32,924 nucleotides of DNA, taken from NCBI GenBank assembly GCA_010015655.1, contig ML976705.1, positions 402,636-435,559 of the forward strand, in the 5' to 3' direction. Below are positions 18,246-29,625 of the stretch, in pieces (positions within the stretch are counted from its first letter, which is position 1; every line of letters begins with the position of its first letter). The position numbers and the translations under genes are program-made. This stretch comes from Bimuria novae-zelandiae CBS 107.79. Taxonomy: Eukaryota > Ascomycota > Dothideomycetes > Pleosporales > Didymosphaeriaceae. The notes under the pieces were generated by a model. The model ran no database searches. It saw only the letters and a list, made by a program, of their open reading frames with translations, and was not told where the DNA came from.

Positions 18246-21200
18246 ATGATGCTTGCAGACCTCTCGAAGCTTCAAGTTCATCATATTGTCTGGAGTTTGT
18301 CTACCTCATTGAGGCAGTCTTCTCGAACGTATGCGAGCTCATCCCTTTTTCTAAGCTCGACGCGCTGGCGACGCGCTTCACGTGCTTGCTCCACACCACA
18401 GCAATGGCATTGCGTTACACACATCCGGGGAGCAAAAAAGAAAGCCACCGCCATTCTAGAGGATATACCTCAAGCGCAAGGTGTTATCGATGGTCCTCCA
18501 CTGCCGTCGCAAGATGAGGAGCCGGATTATCCACCGTTGTTGCAGCAGGTGCGCAACAACATGCTCAAGTTTAGTCATTGCGTGCTATTGACGAGAGTGG
18601 GCGGTTTCTATGAGGTAAATTCGTCCGTAAACTTGACGCAATGCAGCTGACTTGCTAAGTTGTACTTCGAACAAGCCGATGAGTTTGCGCCGCTTTTGAA
18701 CATTAAGAAGACGAGAAGGAAATCCTCCAAAGGAAGCAAAAGACCAGCAGTACCCATGGTAAGTGCTGACCTCGGCCTATGATTCACAGCTCTGACCTGC
18801 AAGGCTGGGTTCCCTGCGTACCAACTAGAGCGCTACCTCAAGATCCTTGTGCAAGATCTGAGCAAGCATGTCGCGATCTGTGACGAATTCCTCAACGATG
18901 CACCCACCAAAGCCAAGGGTGAGCCTCAATATACAAGGCGAGTCTCTCGCATTGTCACACCGGGTACGCTCATCGACGAACATTTCATGGATCCTTGGGA
19001 AAACAATTACCTTCTGAGTATCCATGTCGACCCGGAACTTTTGAAAGACAAGGCGGTCAAAGAAAGCCCTGGAAGCTCCAAAATCTCTTCCGTACTGAAT
19101 CTTCCGCGCACCGAGGTTGGATTGGCGTGGATTGATCTGTCCAGTGGAGACTTTATTACGCAGAACACGGATATTGCTTCACTCCAATCTGCTGTGGCTC
19201 GCATAAGGCCCCGAGAGATCGTCCTGGACAGTGTTTTCGCCGAGGATCAAAACTCACAAATGGTCTCAATCTTGAAAGAAGATGGTCATACGATCACCTT
19301 CCAGGAACCTGCTGCACAGCCCTTGAATATAGCTGATTGGATACCGATGATGGCAGATGTGGTCGACGATTTTGATCCGGCCAATTTCACTACCGGCGAG
19401 GTAGCCGCTGGAGGCTCTTTACTTTATTACGTCAAGCATCAGTTGCTTGGCGCGACGACACGGTTGCAGGCTCCAGTTCGCCATCAAGCGGTGGATCACA
19501 TGAATATTGACAAAAATAGCTTGAGAGCTCTGGAGATCAGGAGCACGATACGTGATGGCACGCACCAAGGCAGCCTGTTGCATTCACTCAAAGAGACGGT
19601 GACGAAGAGCGGCACCCGGCTTTTAACTCAGCGACTCTGTAAGTGGGCGACCTGGAAGTGTCGAATCCTTACTAATCAGTGCAGCGGCACCGTCAATGTC
19701 TCTTTCAACGATCAACGAAAGGCTAGACCTCGTCGAGGAGATGATCGAGTATCCTCAGCTCCGACAAGATATGATGACATTACTGGGACAGACCTTTGAT
19801 TCGCTTCGGCTCGTGACAAAGTTCACAGTCGGGCGAGGAGATGCTGACGATCTGATGGAGTTATCGAAAACGATAATGACCACTGCAGACATAGCCCAAA
19901 TACTTGACGAGCACATTGCGTCAAGGAACTCTATTTTAATCGACCCGGAAATCCAGACTACAGAAACGCGGAGAAGGCAATACATTCCGGCATTACGCAA
20001 CAGGTTCGAGCTGAATGACCCACTCGAACTGGCCCAGCGTATCCAAGACACCATCGACGAGGAAGGACTGTCTGAGTACCATCGCCTTGAAGACGACAAG
20101 GCAGCTGATATCGAGGAACTTGCCCAGGATGTTCTCAGACGAGAAGCTGGCGAAGAAGACTTGAAAGAGATGCCCAAACGTATCCAACCCAAACCTCACG
20201 TAATTGCTCCAAGCTTCAAGAGCGCGACAGACGGTCGTGATGACATATGGATAATGCAAAGGGCGGCCAGTAATACCTTGTCGAGACTACATGACACCCT
20301 AGATGGCCTACTCGAAAGTAAGACAAAGATAGAGCAAGAACTACGTAAGGAGCTCAGGGCCGATAGCCTTTGCCTCAAGTGGACGCCCAATCTAGCGCAC
20401 ATTGCACATGTTAAAGGCAAAGACGTTACTCGTGTTACTGGAAAATACCCAAAAAGTCTAAGTAGTAGCAAGTCTACACGATCCTTTCAAGTGCCGGAAT
20501 GGACCCGGCTGGGTGCGCGGATGGACGATACACGATTTCATATCCGTAACGAGGAGCAACGGGTTCTAAGCGATCTCAGAGAAGGCGTGGTACGCAACCT
20601 GGTCAAGTTACGACGAAACGCAGCTGTTTTGGATGAACTTGATGTAGCGTGCGCTTTTGCCATACTTGCGGTCGAGAAGCACTTTGTTCGTCCTATACTC
20701 AATGCTGGTACTTCACATCACATAGTCGGCGGTCGCCATCCGGTCGTCGAAGCTGGACTGGGCGAACAGGGCCGAAAGTTTGCACCAAATGACTGTATAC
20801 TGGGTGAAGAGGAGCGGATCTGGCTCATCACGGGACCGAACATGGCGGGCAAAAGCACTTATCTGCGACAGAATGCCCTTATCTCGATCCTGGCTCAAAC
20901 AGGCTCGTTTGTACCTGCAGAGTACGCCGAGATCGGGCTCGTGGACAAGGTCTTCAGCCGTGTTGGCTCCGCGGATAATCTATACCAAGATCAATCCACC
21001 TTCATGGTAGAGATGCTTGAAACAGCACAGATCCTCAAGGAAGCCACGCCTCGCTCGTTTGTCATTATGGATGAGGTTGGGCGCGGAACAACACCTGAAG
21101 ACGGTATCGCAGTGGGCTATGCCTGTCTTCACCACCTGTATCACGTTAACCAGTCCCGCACCCTCTTCGCTACCCACTTTCATGCACTCACCGACATGAC

Positions 21201-21477
21201 AAAGGACTTCGAGAACCTGGGCTGTTATTGCAACGATGTGGCCGAGGGCGAACATGGGAATTTTTCCTACGTGCATCGGTTGCGCAAGGGCGTCAATCGA
21301 CAAAGCCATGCGCTGAAGGTCGCCAGAGTTGCAGGCATACCCGAGGACGCGATTTCCATTGCAGCGGAAGTGCTCCAGAAACTGAAGCCTCATGCCTCAA
21401 GTTTCGAAAGCCGTGGCAGGAGCAGACGAAGAGCCTCCAATGCGGAAAGCTACAACAGCGTAAACCTTGCCCATTGA
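18246..21477 (+). CDS. MSH1: Mitochondrial DNA mismatch-repair ATPase MSH1 (MutS homolog), four exons
   Basis: Exons 18246-18614, 18660-18758, 18804-19638 and 19685-21477 (introns of 45, 45 and 46 bp) encode 1031 residues. The N-terminus of about 75 residues is rich in Ser, Arg and Leu and nearly free of acid after residue 5, as expected of a mitochondrial presequence. The MutS domain I follows, with the FYE mismatch-reading motif at 121-123, then connector, lever/clamp and ATPase domains. Walker A GPNMAGKST is near 818-826 and Walker B FVIMDEVGRGT has its DE near 897-898; a helix-turn-helix-like C-terminal segment follows. The last 30 residues are basic and serine-rich. MSH1 scans mitochondrial DNA for mismatches and keeps it stable. 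There is no plant-type GIY-YIG nuclease domain. The start is two adjacent ATGs preceded by an in-frame stop. Confidence 0.95.
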
Positions 21478-21768
21478 TGCACTCGTGGTCTTTCAATCGT
21501 CTCCGCAGCATCACGAGCGACACGGCTATTCCACCGCTAGCACACAGCATCATCGTCCATCGCTATCGCGGTCGCCCATCGATATCGCCCATCGCTATGT
21601 CACAAAAACAAACCACCAACCCCAGCGCCCACGCACGCGCGAGTTCATCCAGAATGATCCATCAGCACGCACAGCAAAAATATTACATTACGCCGCAGCG
21701 AGGCGCGCAGCGAAAAGAATTTTCGCAGTCTCGCCTACCGCGAGCGCGGGACGACGGTAGTGCCCAGG
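21478..21768. other. Downstream flank of MSH1
   Basis: No gene is supported. A CATCGCTATCGC/CATCGATATCGC tandem-like patch lies near 21555-21600. The GC-rich sequence is not RIP-mutated and runs directly into the TA target site of the third pogo element. Confidence 0.4.
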
Positions 21769-21827
21769 TACTCGCCCCACACGCCAACCGGAGGTTGGCC
21801 CTGCGCAGCCCAACGTAACTTCGCAGC

Positions 21828-24144
21828 TAGGGATGGGCCGTACAATACGGAATACCGTATTTTTCGTACCGTACGATACCGATACGCGTATCGTAGGATT
21901 AGATCCGTATGCTAAGGCGGGTAAATGCTGCCGAAAATGACTTTAGGGGCTAACTTTATTTAGAGCTTGTATCTAGATTACTTATCTTATCCTCTAAGCA
22001 TCGTCTTAGTACTTTATTATTATTAATTAGTAATATTTATCAAATGCCGCGTACTGCGTTCGAAAGCGAGGACGTCGAGGTCACCTTTGAGGGCCTCCGG
22101 GCCATTGTAACATGTCGATTTTGCTCTAAACAATGGCATAACGAAAGCCTCGTACGTCTCCGCGAGCACATGGCTAAATGCCCGAAGCTTCCGCGGGAGA
22201 AATATAAGCTATATAAGGTTAATAGCAACCCTTAGATGCTATCTAAGCGTTAATTACAGCTGCTAATAGAGACGCTATATATAAGTAAAATAGACTCTAA
22301 GAAGGCAGATCTGCTGCTCGCGGAGGCTATATATAGCTCTAAAGTACCCTTTAGCTTTGTAAGCTCTTGTAGCTTGCCTTAGGTAGAGAAACTTACTAAG
22401 ATACCGCAGGTTAAAAATCCCGTATTCCGTTAATTTCTAAACTTCTTGCGCCCGCCCTACACTCCGCTAGGCCGTAAGGCAATTACCACGACGTTGCTAG
22501 ACTCCGTTTATAGCTAAATAAAGCGTAATATAAAAGCCGTGCTTAAGAAGGCCAGGCGGCAAATAACGCTAGTTAGTAATAGCTAGACAAATATACGCGG
22601 CGAGGCAGCTGTTAATTACTTAGTAGTAACTTAAGAATATAAGATCTTTCTAAAGACTTTATACACGTTAGCAGAGCGTTATAACGCTAAGAACCTAGCT
22701 AAAGGGATTCTTAAGGTAGCTAAGGACATTAGCAAGCTTAGTATTACTACTATTTACTTTAATAATGCCTCTAATATAAAGGCGGCGCAGGGTTTACTTA
22801 CTAAAGCTATGCTTAACTATCTAATATTAGGGTGCGCTTCTTACATTATTAACCTCTACGTCGCTAACTTCTTTAAAATAGGCGACTTTAGGGTAATTTT
22901 TAACGCTATAAAGAACGTTAGCAAGTTCTTTAGACAGTCTAGTTTACTTATAGGCATGCTAGACGAGGCTGCCAGGCCTTAGGTGCGGCGGAAAGCGCTG
23001 CAGCTGCCGGGAAACACTCGCTGGCAAGGCAAGTTCAATACTATCGATTCGGTGCTGGAGAATCGCGACTAGATACTTTCGGTGGTGCAGAATCTAATAG
23101 TAACCTCTATTATGACCCAGCAGACGCAGAAACGGCGATTCTATAAGGTTATAGCAATTATAAGCGACGTATATTAGTAGGAGAAGTTGCAAAGGCTGCG
23201 GAGCTTTCTAGTGCCCTTTACAAAAGTAGCCCTGGCGCTCAAGAGTACTCGGCCAAAATTCTCACAGCTATATGCCAGCTTCATCTACTTGCTCACCTCC
23301 GTCACTCTCCACACAACTTTGCCGCGAGAAGACGTCCAAAATACGCTTCGAAACCGATTCCAGCAGGTCCACCATCCTCTCGGCACGATTTCGTATATAT
23401 GCGACCCTCTTGCGCGGCGAGAATTGCCTGTGGCGGTCACTCACAAGATGCAGATGGAAGTGGGCGAATACATCGCCCAGCAGTACCCGCCGACGCAGGG
23501 CAACGCCAGGCATGCCGCAGCGCTCTATAAAGAGCTTATGGATGTGCTCTATCGTCAAGGCGCCTTCGAGAAGTGCGGTACTGATTTATCCTGGCAAAGC
23601 TTCGAGGATTACACCAATCCGGCGGAGTGGTGGCGCATACAAAGCTGCACTAACAAGCTTAAAGAACTTGCTATCTACGCTCTTAGCATTAACCCCATAA
23701 CTAGAGTAGCTAAACGTAACTAGAGCGAGCACGGATTTCTTTATAATAAAGTTTAGAATTGTCTTGTTAATAAACGGGTCGAAAAGCTAGTGTTTTACTT
23801 TTATAATCTATAGATCTGTAATTCTATTTTGGCTAAGGGTGCTTAGTACTTCGACGCCTCTAAGGTGCCCGAACAAATTAACGTCGACGACTATGAAGAT
23901 GAGCAGCTTTTACTTAATTACCTAGCTAAATAAGTATAAGAAGAGCACTCTAGGGATCCTGAAGATACCTAGTATCTATAGCTTTAATTGTATCTAATTC
24001 TGCACGTGATCATAGGGCCGAGAAAGGCACCGATTGGCTCAATTCACTTTGCCAAGAATGTACGATAATACCGTAAATACGGTATTATACAAGATACCGT
24101 ATATACAGGGATACACTGAAAAATACGGTATTGGCACATCCCTA
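21828..24144 (+). mobile_element. hAT-superfamily DNA transposon, RIP-damaged
   Basis: The 2,317-bp element has short inverted ends (TAGGGATGGGCC at left, TAGGGATGTGCC on the reverse of the right end, 11 of 12 equal) and is flanked by the exact 8-bp duplication TTCGCAGC (21820-21827 and 24145-24152), both hallmarks of hAT. Both ends carry several copies of a TACCGTAT-like motif (about 21845-21900 and 24062-24135) in both orientations, likely subterminal transposase-binding sites. Mutation is patchy: 22044-22200 and about 22970-23690 keep normal CA/TG, the rest is RIP-mutated. Confidence 0.94.
22044..24002 (+). pseudogene. hAT transposase relic
   Basis: An ATG at 22044 begins a BED-type zinc finger (CRFCSKQWHNESLVRLREHM, ending in Cys), which binds the transposon ends. 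The frame then runs through RIP-made stops with recognisable hAT segments: 'GCASYIINLYVANFFKIGDF' near 22830-22890, 'ALQLPGNTRWQGKFNTIDSVL' near 22998-23058, and an intact 178-codon stretch (23187-23723) that includes 'NPAEWWRIQ', the start of the C-terminal hAT dimerisation domain. A stop at 23721 interrupts that domain, which continues to about 23830 ('NKRVEKLVFYFYN'). The transposase is inactive. The 3' end is uncertain. Confidence 0.88.
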
Positions 24145-24216
24145 TTCGCAGCCCAACGTAACTTCGCAGCCCAACGTAACTTCGCAGCCCAACGTAACTT
24201 CGCAGCCTAACGTAAC
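24145..24216. repeat. 18-bp tandem subterminal repeats of pogo no. 3
   Basis: Four consecutive copies of TTCGCAGCCCAACGTAAC lie here (the last with one C-to-T change), and a fifth partial copy sits left of the hAT element at 21803-21827. The unit overlaps the inner end of the inverted repeat, so the array grew from it. The hAT's 8-bp duplication is the start of one unit. Confidence 0.9.
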
Positions 24217-24262
24217 TTTTCGTCGCGGATTTTTCTATTTTCTTAATAAACAACCTATAACT

Positions 24263-25920
24263 ATGCCTAAATATTATAGCGAAAACTATAAAATTAAGCA
24301 GCGTATCTTTAATTATCTCTCTAGTTTTTCTAGCTTAGAAATACCTAATTTTGCAGCTGCAGCACGCGAATAGAGCGTGCCTGTTTCGCGACTTTAAGCG
24401 CGCGCTAGAGGCCGGATTAGCCGCCATAACTGTAGCGGCACGAATCTACGACTCTTAGAGACCTAGGATAAAGCGCTAAAGTTATATATACGTCGCTACG
24501 ACACTATTAGCATGCTATACCTTATACTATAGTTAAAAGGTACTACTTAATATATCCTTAATCGCGCGCACCCTAATAGCAGAGCTCTTTTACTTAGTAA
24601 GGACTAGCTATCGCGATAGCTATTAAGAAATCTAGACTATCGCCGTATAAAGCAAAAGTCGTAGCATATTAATTATATAGTAATAGCGACGTTTAAAGCT
24701 TATAGCTATTATTTTATTAAGCTTAAAAAGGTGATATACAGCTACGGCGTTACCCTATTAGACACCTATAATATGGACGAAACCAGCTTCCGTATAGGCG
24801 TTAGTAGTAATTAATAAATTATTACTATAGAGTTTAATTATTCTTATACCTCTGCGTTAGAGACGTCGCGCGATTATATCACGAGTATTAAATTAATCTC
24901 TAATAATAGAGAGGTGCTTGAACCTATGCTCGTTATACAGGCCGTTAATTACCTTTATTACTAGTATACAAATACGGCGCTGCCTGATAGCTATATAATT
25001 ACTATATTAATATTAGGATACGCTAATAACTTTATCTTAATAAAGTAACTAAAGTTCTTTAAAATATAAACGCGCGCGCGCTAGAAAGGCGTATAGTAAT
25101 TACTTATATTTAATAGATTTAGTAGCTACCTTACTATTAAGTTTATATAGTTCTGCGATAATTATAAGATACTCCCCTTTTTACTATTACTATATTTATT
25201 ATATTATCTACAGCCTCTAGACGTCGTCTGTTTTTAGCTATTAAAGCAGAATTATAAAAAGGCTATAAAGATAGCCACCCGAACTGGCTACATAGACTTT
25301 AACAAAGTTAAATTTCTACATGCGATCTATAGGATTAGGATAGATACATTTAAGCGTAGCATAATCCTAAGCGCCTAGGAGAAAGCTAGGATCTTTCTAT
25401 TTAATCTAGAGCTTGTTTACATGAAGCTGCCAGCACTTATCTAGACGCTATCCCTATTAGTTCTATCTGCTGTTAATTTAAGCCCTATCGCCAATACACC
25501 TACAGCATATTAGCGGCAGCATCAAAAAATGTCGCGCGCCCTAGAGAGAAGCAATATATCAAGCAGGAGGCTTACAAAATTCCTAGAAAGCTTGTAATTA
25601 CTAATCAATAGTCTCGCGCTAGCCTAGCGCGACCTTATAAATATTACCGCAGCAGCTTAATAACGCTAAAAAAGGTAAATTAAAGATAAAAGGCTAGTAT
25701 AAAAAGGTAGTATAGTGACCGTTAAAGCAGCGCGATAAGTAATTAATTAATATATAGAGCTTAAGGCTTAAAAGGTTGCTCGAAAGGCTATAAAAACGTA
25801 TAAGGACGCCTACTTGCAGAGCCTATAAAATTAGCCCTAATAGGTCCTATCTCTTAGAGAGATAACTGTAGATCCTGCCCTACTTGCTACACTAACTCCA
25901 CTGTATATTAGCCTATATAA
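24263..25920 (+). pseudogene. pogo/Fot1 transposase relic (element no. 3)
   Basis: An ATG at 24263 opens a frame with stops from RIP. A helix-turn-helix N-terminal region is followed by 'YNMDETSFRIGV' near 24767-24800 with the catalytic Asp and Glu kept, 'LLIFNRFSSYLTIKF' near 25105-25145 where the second catalytic Asp reads Asn, and 'YYLQPLDVVCF' near 25205-25235. The C-terminal part is basic and coiled-coil-like. I do not see the 'HNARTC' knuckle found in elements 1 and 2. The end is approximate. Confidence 0.87.
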
Positions 25921-26022
25921 TTAAAGTCTACGCTGTCAAAAGACTGGATCAATTTCGATTCTTTATACAAAGTTACGTTGGGCTGCGCAGGGCCAACCTC
26001 CGGTTGGCGTGTGGGGCGAGTA

Positions 26023-27411
26023 CATCCGCGACGTTGGGAGACTCCAGAAAAAAGCCCACTCAGTATGACCACTACTTTCGAGCGCGCCCACTAGCCGTGG
26101 TGATGTCCTTGCATCCTTTGCTGGAAGCGCTTCTTCGTTAACAATTCTCGAGACCAAAGGCAGTTTTCCAAAGTTCCCCACAAAGGTCATGATCCATCCG
26201 TCGACCCCAACATTCTTCCGCGTTATCGCCATGGCAGAGGTCCGAGATGCCTGTGTGTCGTGTGTTGGAACAAGCCGGGGGGTTACGAGCTTTGCCGATC
26301 ATGCCAGCCGCCTGTGCATTTCACATATCTGGTGCAGTAGTAGTAGTAGTAGTAGTATTGATTAACGTCCAGGAACATAATGTTCTAGCCTCCCATGGGG
26401 CATGGGGACGTGCTAAGCTGTATTTACAGAAAGCGTTTCGTGCCTGTCGGCTGGCTACCATCACAGTAGCCTTGTTGTACATAGCCCATCCTCCCTTTAA
26501 TAGGTCTACCTGCTACTACAGGCACCTAGATACCTATAGTAGCCGGCCCTCATCTGTGAGGGTGTTGTTGTCCTGCCCCTCTCTCCCTCGCCCTTGTAGC
26601 TCTGCTCCCGTACTGTCTTCCTCCCCCTACCTCGTACGAAGTAGGACCTCGTACGAGTTAGCAAGCTGCCTTGTACCTTGAGTAAAAACCTCGTAGGGGA
26701 AAACCTCAAGCTTGAACAAGTAGTAGTAGTCGCCTGAGCGGTACTTAGTTTGGGTGAAAGGTTTTGACCAAGTCTTGGCAGAGCGAAAACTCTGCATCTT
26801 GGCTTTTGGTCTCTTTATCGCAACAGCGCCAGCTTTTTGCGGATAAAGAACGTGATTCTAGTAATCAGCTTGTTCAGGCGAACAATTTCATACTACAGGA
26901 ACCCCCCACACGGTCGTGTGGGTGGAATCACGATTTTGGTGTTCCTGTATCTGGTGCAGGAGAAGCCGGTGGAGTGTGAGAAGTGGATACGGAACGTGAA
27001 CGATACCCGAGAGCTGCCTGAAGTCAATCACTGCCCTTTGCTGGGTGCGGGCATGCAGTACTATATCAGGACTTTGGATTATCAGGGGGCGCTGGCTTAT
27101 CCACGGGGTAGATAGTACGCAGGATGCATCAATCAACGAACAGTCATGATCGTGCGTAAATTCAGTATCCGCACTTTGATACATTACAATCACGCTTGGG
27201 CCTTGGTGTCAACTGGCGGATCTCAGGTGCACGTATTTCCAGAAAAGGAATGCCAAGGCTCGTTATGTGAATGCTCTAGCTCCAGGGCTGGTTGTAAATC
27301 ATGGGGCGGGCCCACACTACACTTTTCCTATCCCCGACACGCGCGCCATATAATTACCCCGCCCTGCGTCGCCCTCACCATCCTCAACAACAATGAGCAC
27401 CGCGAAACAAC
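26023..27411. other. Gene-poor spacer between pogo no. 3 and the ipa-type pseudogene
   Basis: There is no gene I can support. Base composition is normal and not RIP-mutated. It holds a short AGT microsatellite, a nested inverted repeat at 26894-26949 (TACAGGAAC with GTTCCTGTA enclosing CCCACACG-GT-CGTGTGGG), and, just before the pseudogene, a CATATAATT box near 27348 that could be its old promoter. A minus-strand frame starting at 26232 is discussed under findings. Confidence 0.4.
26336..26356. repeat. (AGT)7 microsatellite
   Basis: Seven perfect AGT units. No coding frame depends on them. Confidence 0.9.
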
Positions 27412-29625
27412 ATGGATGAGTCTATTAAGGCACTCCACCGCGATCTTGCGCGCAAGTACGAATACCATGGGATCCGTATCGAACCGTTATGGCGATCTTA
27501 CGACCAGAAGCAGCGAGCGAATGTTCTTAAAGCTAGCTTGGTTGACGTCCTCCAGGATCCCACAGACACAAGCTTAGGGAATGTCTATAAGATCATACCT
27601 GAATGGAATCTTCGGGAAATCTCTGCACCCTCCTCTGACCTCCTTCTGGGTTTGTTCAAATACAGGGTAACTAATTCTCTCCACACGCAGTACACGACAG
27701 GTATTAACGGAGGTCCAGGAGACCATGCGCACATTGTCGATATGATGAAGGGGGGAAATCTTAAGCTTAAAGACGCTTCTAAGTACAAGTATTATTTTAC
27801 GCTATTCCTCGACGAGGAGAGTTACGGTAAATCCTACAAGCTCCTCGCACACGCAAATAAGGTTGAATTTATGGCGAAAATGGCACCAGGCATGCGGGCT
27901 CAGCTCGTAATCCCTCAAGCTACCAGCGAGCTGATCCTTATGCGACAACAATGGTTACTTCAAAGTCTCAACATTATTATTGAAGACATTCTTGATGCCG
28001 GCTCCACCATCCGAGACCAGACGCAGCGTTACAAGAAAGTCGTTGATGTTGCAACCGTAGCACTGTCTAAGGTTTCATTCCATTCCGACACCAAGAAGGT
28101 TGATATCCCCGCGCTAATCGACAGCGCTCGCGACCAGAAGTTTGCTCTGGAATATTATATCAACCTGGTATCCACTGAACCCACGGTACTGGCTCACGAG
28201 GTGAACAATTTGGTTCTTTACACGACTAGAAGGGTCGTATGCTTCCTGCATATACCGATGATTACATCAGCAGTGCAGCCTACGATGCCATCAACCGCAC
28301 TTTAATGCATGCTGAAATCTGGAACCACATTCATGGCCTTCTCGGTTTGCTGAAAACACTCCCGAGAAACAGTCCCGAGCCATTATTCTCCAAGAGCTGT
28401 CCAATGTATGTGCCCTAGAGTTCAAACTCAAACAGAATATGTTTAGGCGGAGCGTGGCTACAGGTTTAGGTAGCAATAAATGGTTCAAGCGCATGCCCGC
28501 GAACCAGAATAACGGCGGCGCACGCATCGCTATGAAGCGAGAACCCGAGTCTTTGACTGTGGAGAACCCGCAGCTACACTACATGCTCCGACTCTGCCAT
28601 GCTGATACCACATGGTCTCAGGCCGCTGAGTGGCTTCAGAAGCTTGAAGACTTACATCGAGCTCACCCCTTGGAGAAGGACAAGATGGAGGAGCGCGAGT
28701 CTGAATCTTGGGGGATCTCGCCGTCCTTGTCATTTTCATAAAGTCTTTGTCTTCGATGATATCGTTGCCCATCCCCAGTAATACGAAGAATCAATTATTC
28801 GTGACTGGATTCCTTGCTCTGGAAGAAGAGCTCAGGCAACTCAAGACTGGAATTGACCTCGGTGCCTTTGTCATCCCCATCGACAATCTTCTGGAGCCGG
28901 GAATGGCTCAAGGTGCCCTGGCGCTGCTCAATCGATACATCCAGGACAAGACGGAAACAAAGCTCGGCTTTCTATTCCAGGATCTGGTCGAAGAATGTCT
29001 CTCTAAAGTTCGCCAACACAACGAGCAACTGAAGGCGAAGGCAAAAGAGGCCAAGACACAGTACGTGTCCCTTAATGCGCCCGAGAATGTGGCCACGCAG
29101 ATCCAAGAACGTCGCCAGAAGGAGAAGACGCGACCAGCACAGCCGTCCATATACGGCATCACACCGCAGACTCCCACAACGGCGAGGGCATCCCTTTATG
29201 AAGTACCGGTTCCCTCTCAACCCCCGATCAAGGTCAAAGATTCCACTTAATCCGTCTTCTCAACTTTGTTCTCAAAGTCTTCCGCCGCTCATGGCTCCGT
29301 TGGGTGGGACTCGTTTGCAGCAGCCATGGCTGACCTGGGGTTCTCCATAATTCCCAACTCTGGCTCTGCGTTTACGTTCAGCCCGTCAGAGCAAGTACCC
29401 GTGCAGAAGAGTATGACGGTGCATCGACCGCACGGGCCGCGAATTGAAGGGTGGAAGCTTTTGCAGATTTCCAAGCAGTTGAAACGTCTCTTCGGGTGGG
29501 ATGAAGCGACCGACTTTCACGACTTGATGGGCACTGAAATGTGCGCTACTGCAGTGTTGACTAGAACAGCATTTTTCGATGGGTATGGAATTTGGTTGGA
29601 AGGGGAATGCAGTTGGTGGAATTAA
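27412..29625 (+). pseudogene. Fungal 'ipa' family protein with C-terminal HicA-like domain, frameshifted
   Basis: From memory of the family, this matches proteins annotated 'ipa protein' in many ascomycetes; their role is unknown. The first 270 or so residues are intact (MDESIKALHRDLARKY, then WNLREISAPSSD, NGGPGDHAHIV). Breaks follow: an extra base at about 28204 followed by a small loss near 28225-28235; one missing base at about 28351; one missing base at about 28706 by a run of five G; and an in-frame TAA at 29248. Beyond each break the protein resumes in another frame, ending with 'GSVGWDSFAAAMADLGF' and 'HRPHGPRIEGWKLLQISKQL' (about 29300-29500), a HicA-like fold. The breaks are indels, not RIP. 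Sequencing error could explain some of them. Confidence 0.75.

Larger units (their letters stand above)
21771..26020 (+). mobile_element. Fot1/pogo-type DNA transposon no. 3, carrying a nested hAT element
   Basis: Perfect 51-bp inverted repeats (21771-21821 and 25970-26020) are flanked by TA on both sides (21769-21770 and 26021-26022). Removing the hAT element (21828-24144) and its duplication leaves about 1.92 kb, the usual pogo/Fot1 size. The transposase trace is on the plus strand at 24263-25920. The inverted repeats are identical base for base although the interior is strongly RIP-mutated. Next to the left inverted repeat are five 18-bp subterminal tandem repeats, one of which the hAT split. 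This is a third distinct family, different in terminal sequence from nos. 1 and 2. Confidence 0.93.

Noticed and set aside
21228..21818. Frame of 196 codons overlapping the end of MSH1
   Set aside because: It is out of frame with MSH1, covers its 3' end, the spacer and a transposon inverted repeat, and has no recognisable domain.
24145..24216. CRISPR-like array
   Set aside because: The 18-bp units are directly adjacent with no spacers, and the genome is fungal.
24044..24253. Minus-strand frame with a repeated 'LRSYVG' peptide
   Set aside because: The peptide repeat is only the translation of the 18-bp subterminal DNA array; it crosses the hAT/pogo boundary.
26247..26681. Frame of 144 codons in the spacer
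   Set aside because: It includes the AGT microsatellite, has no domain, no supporting intron pattern and no clear start context.
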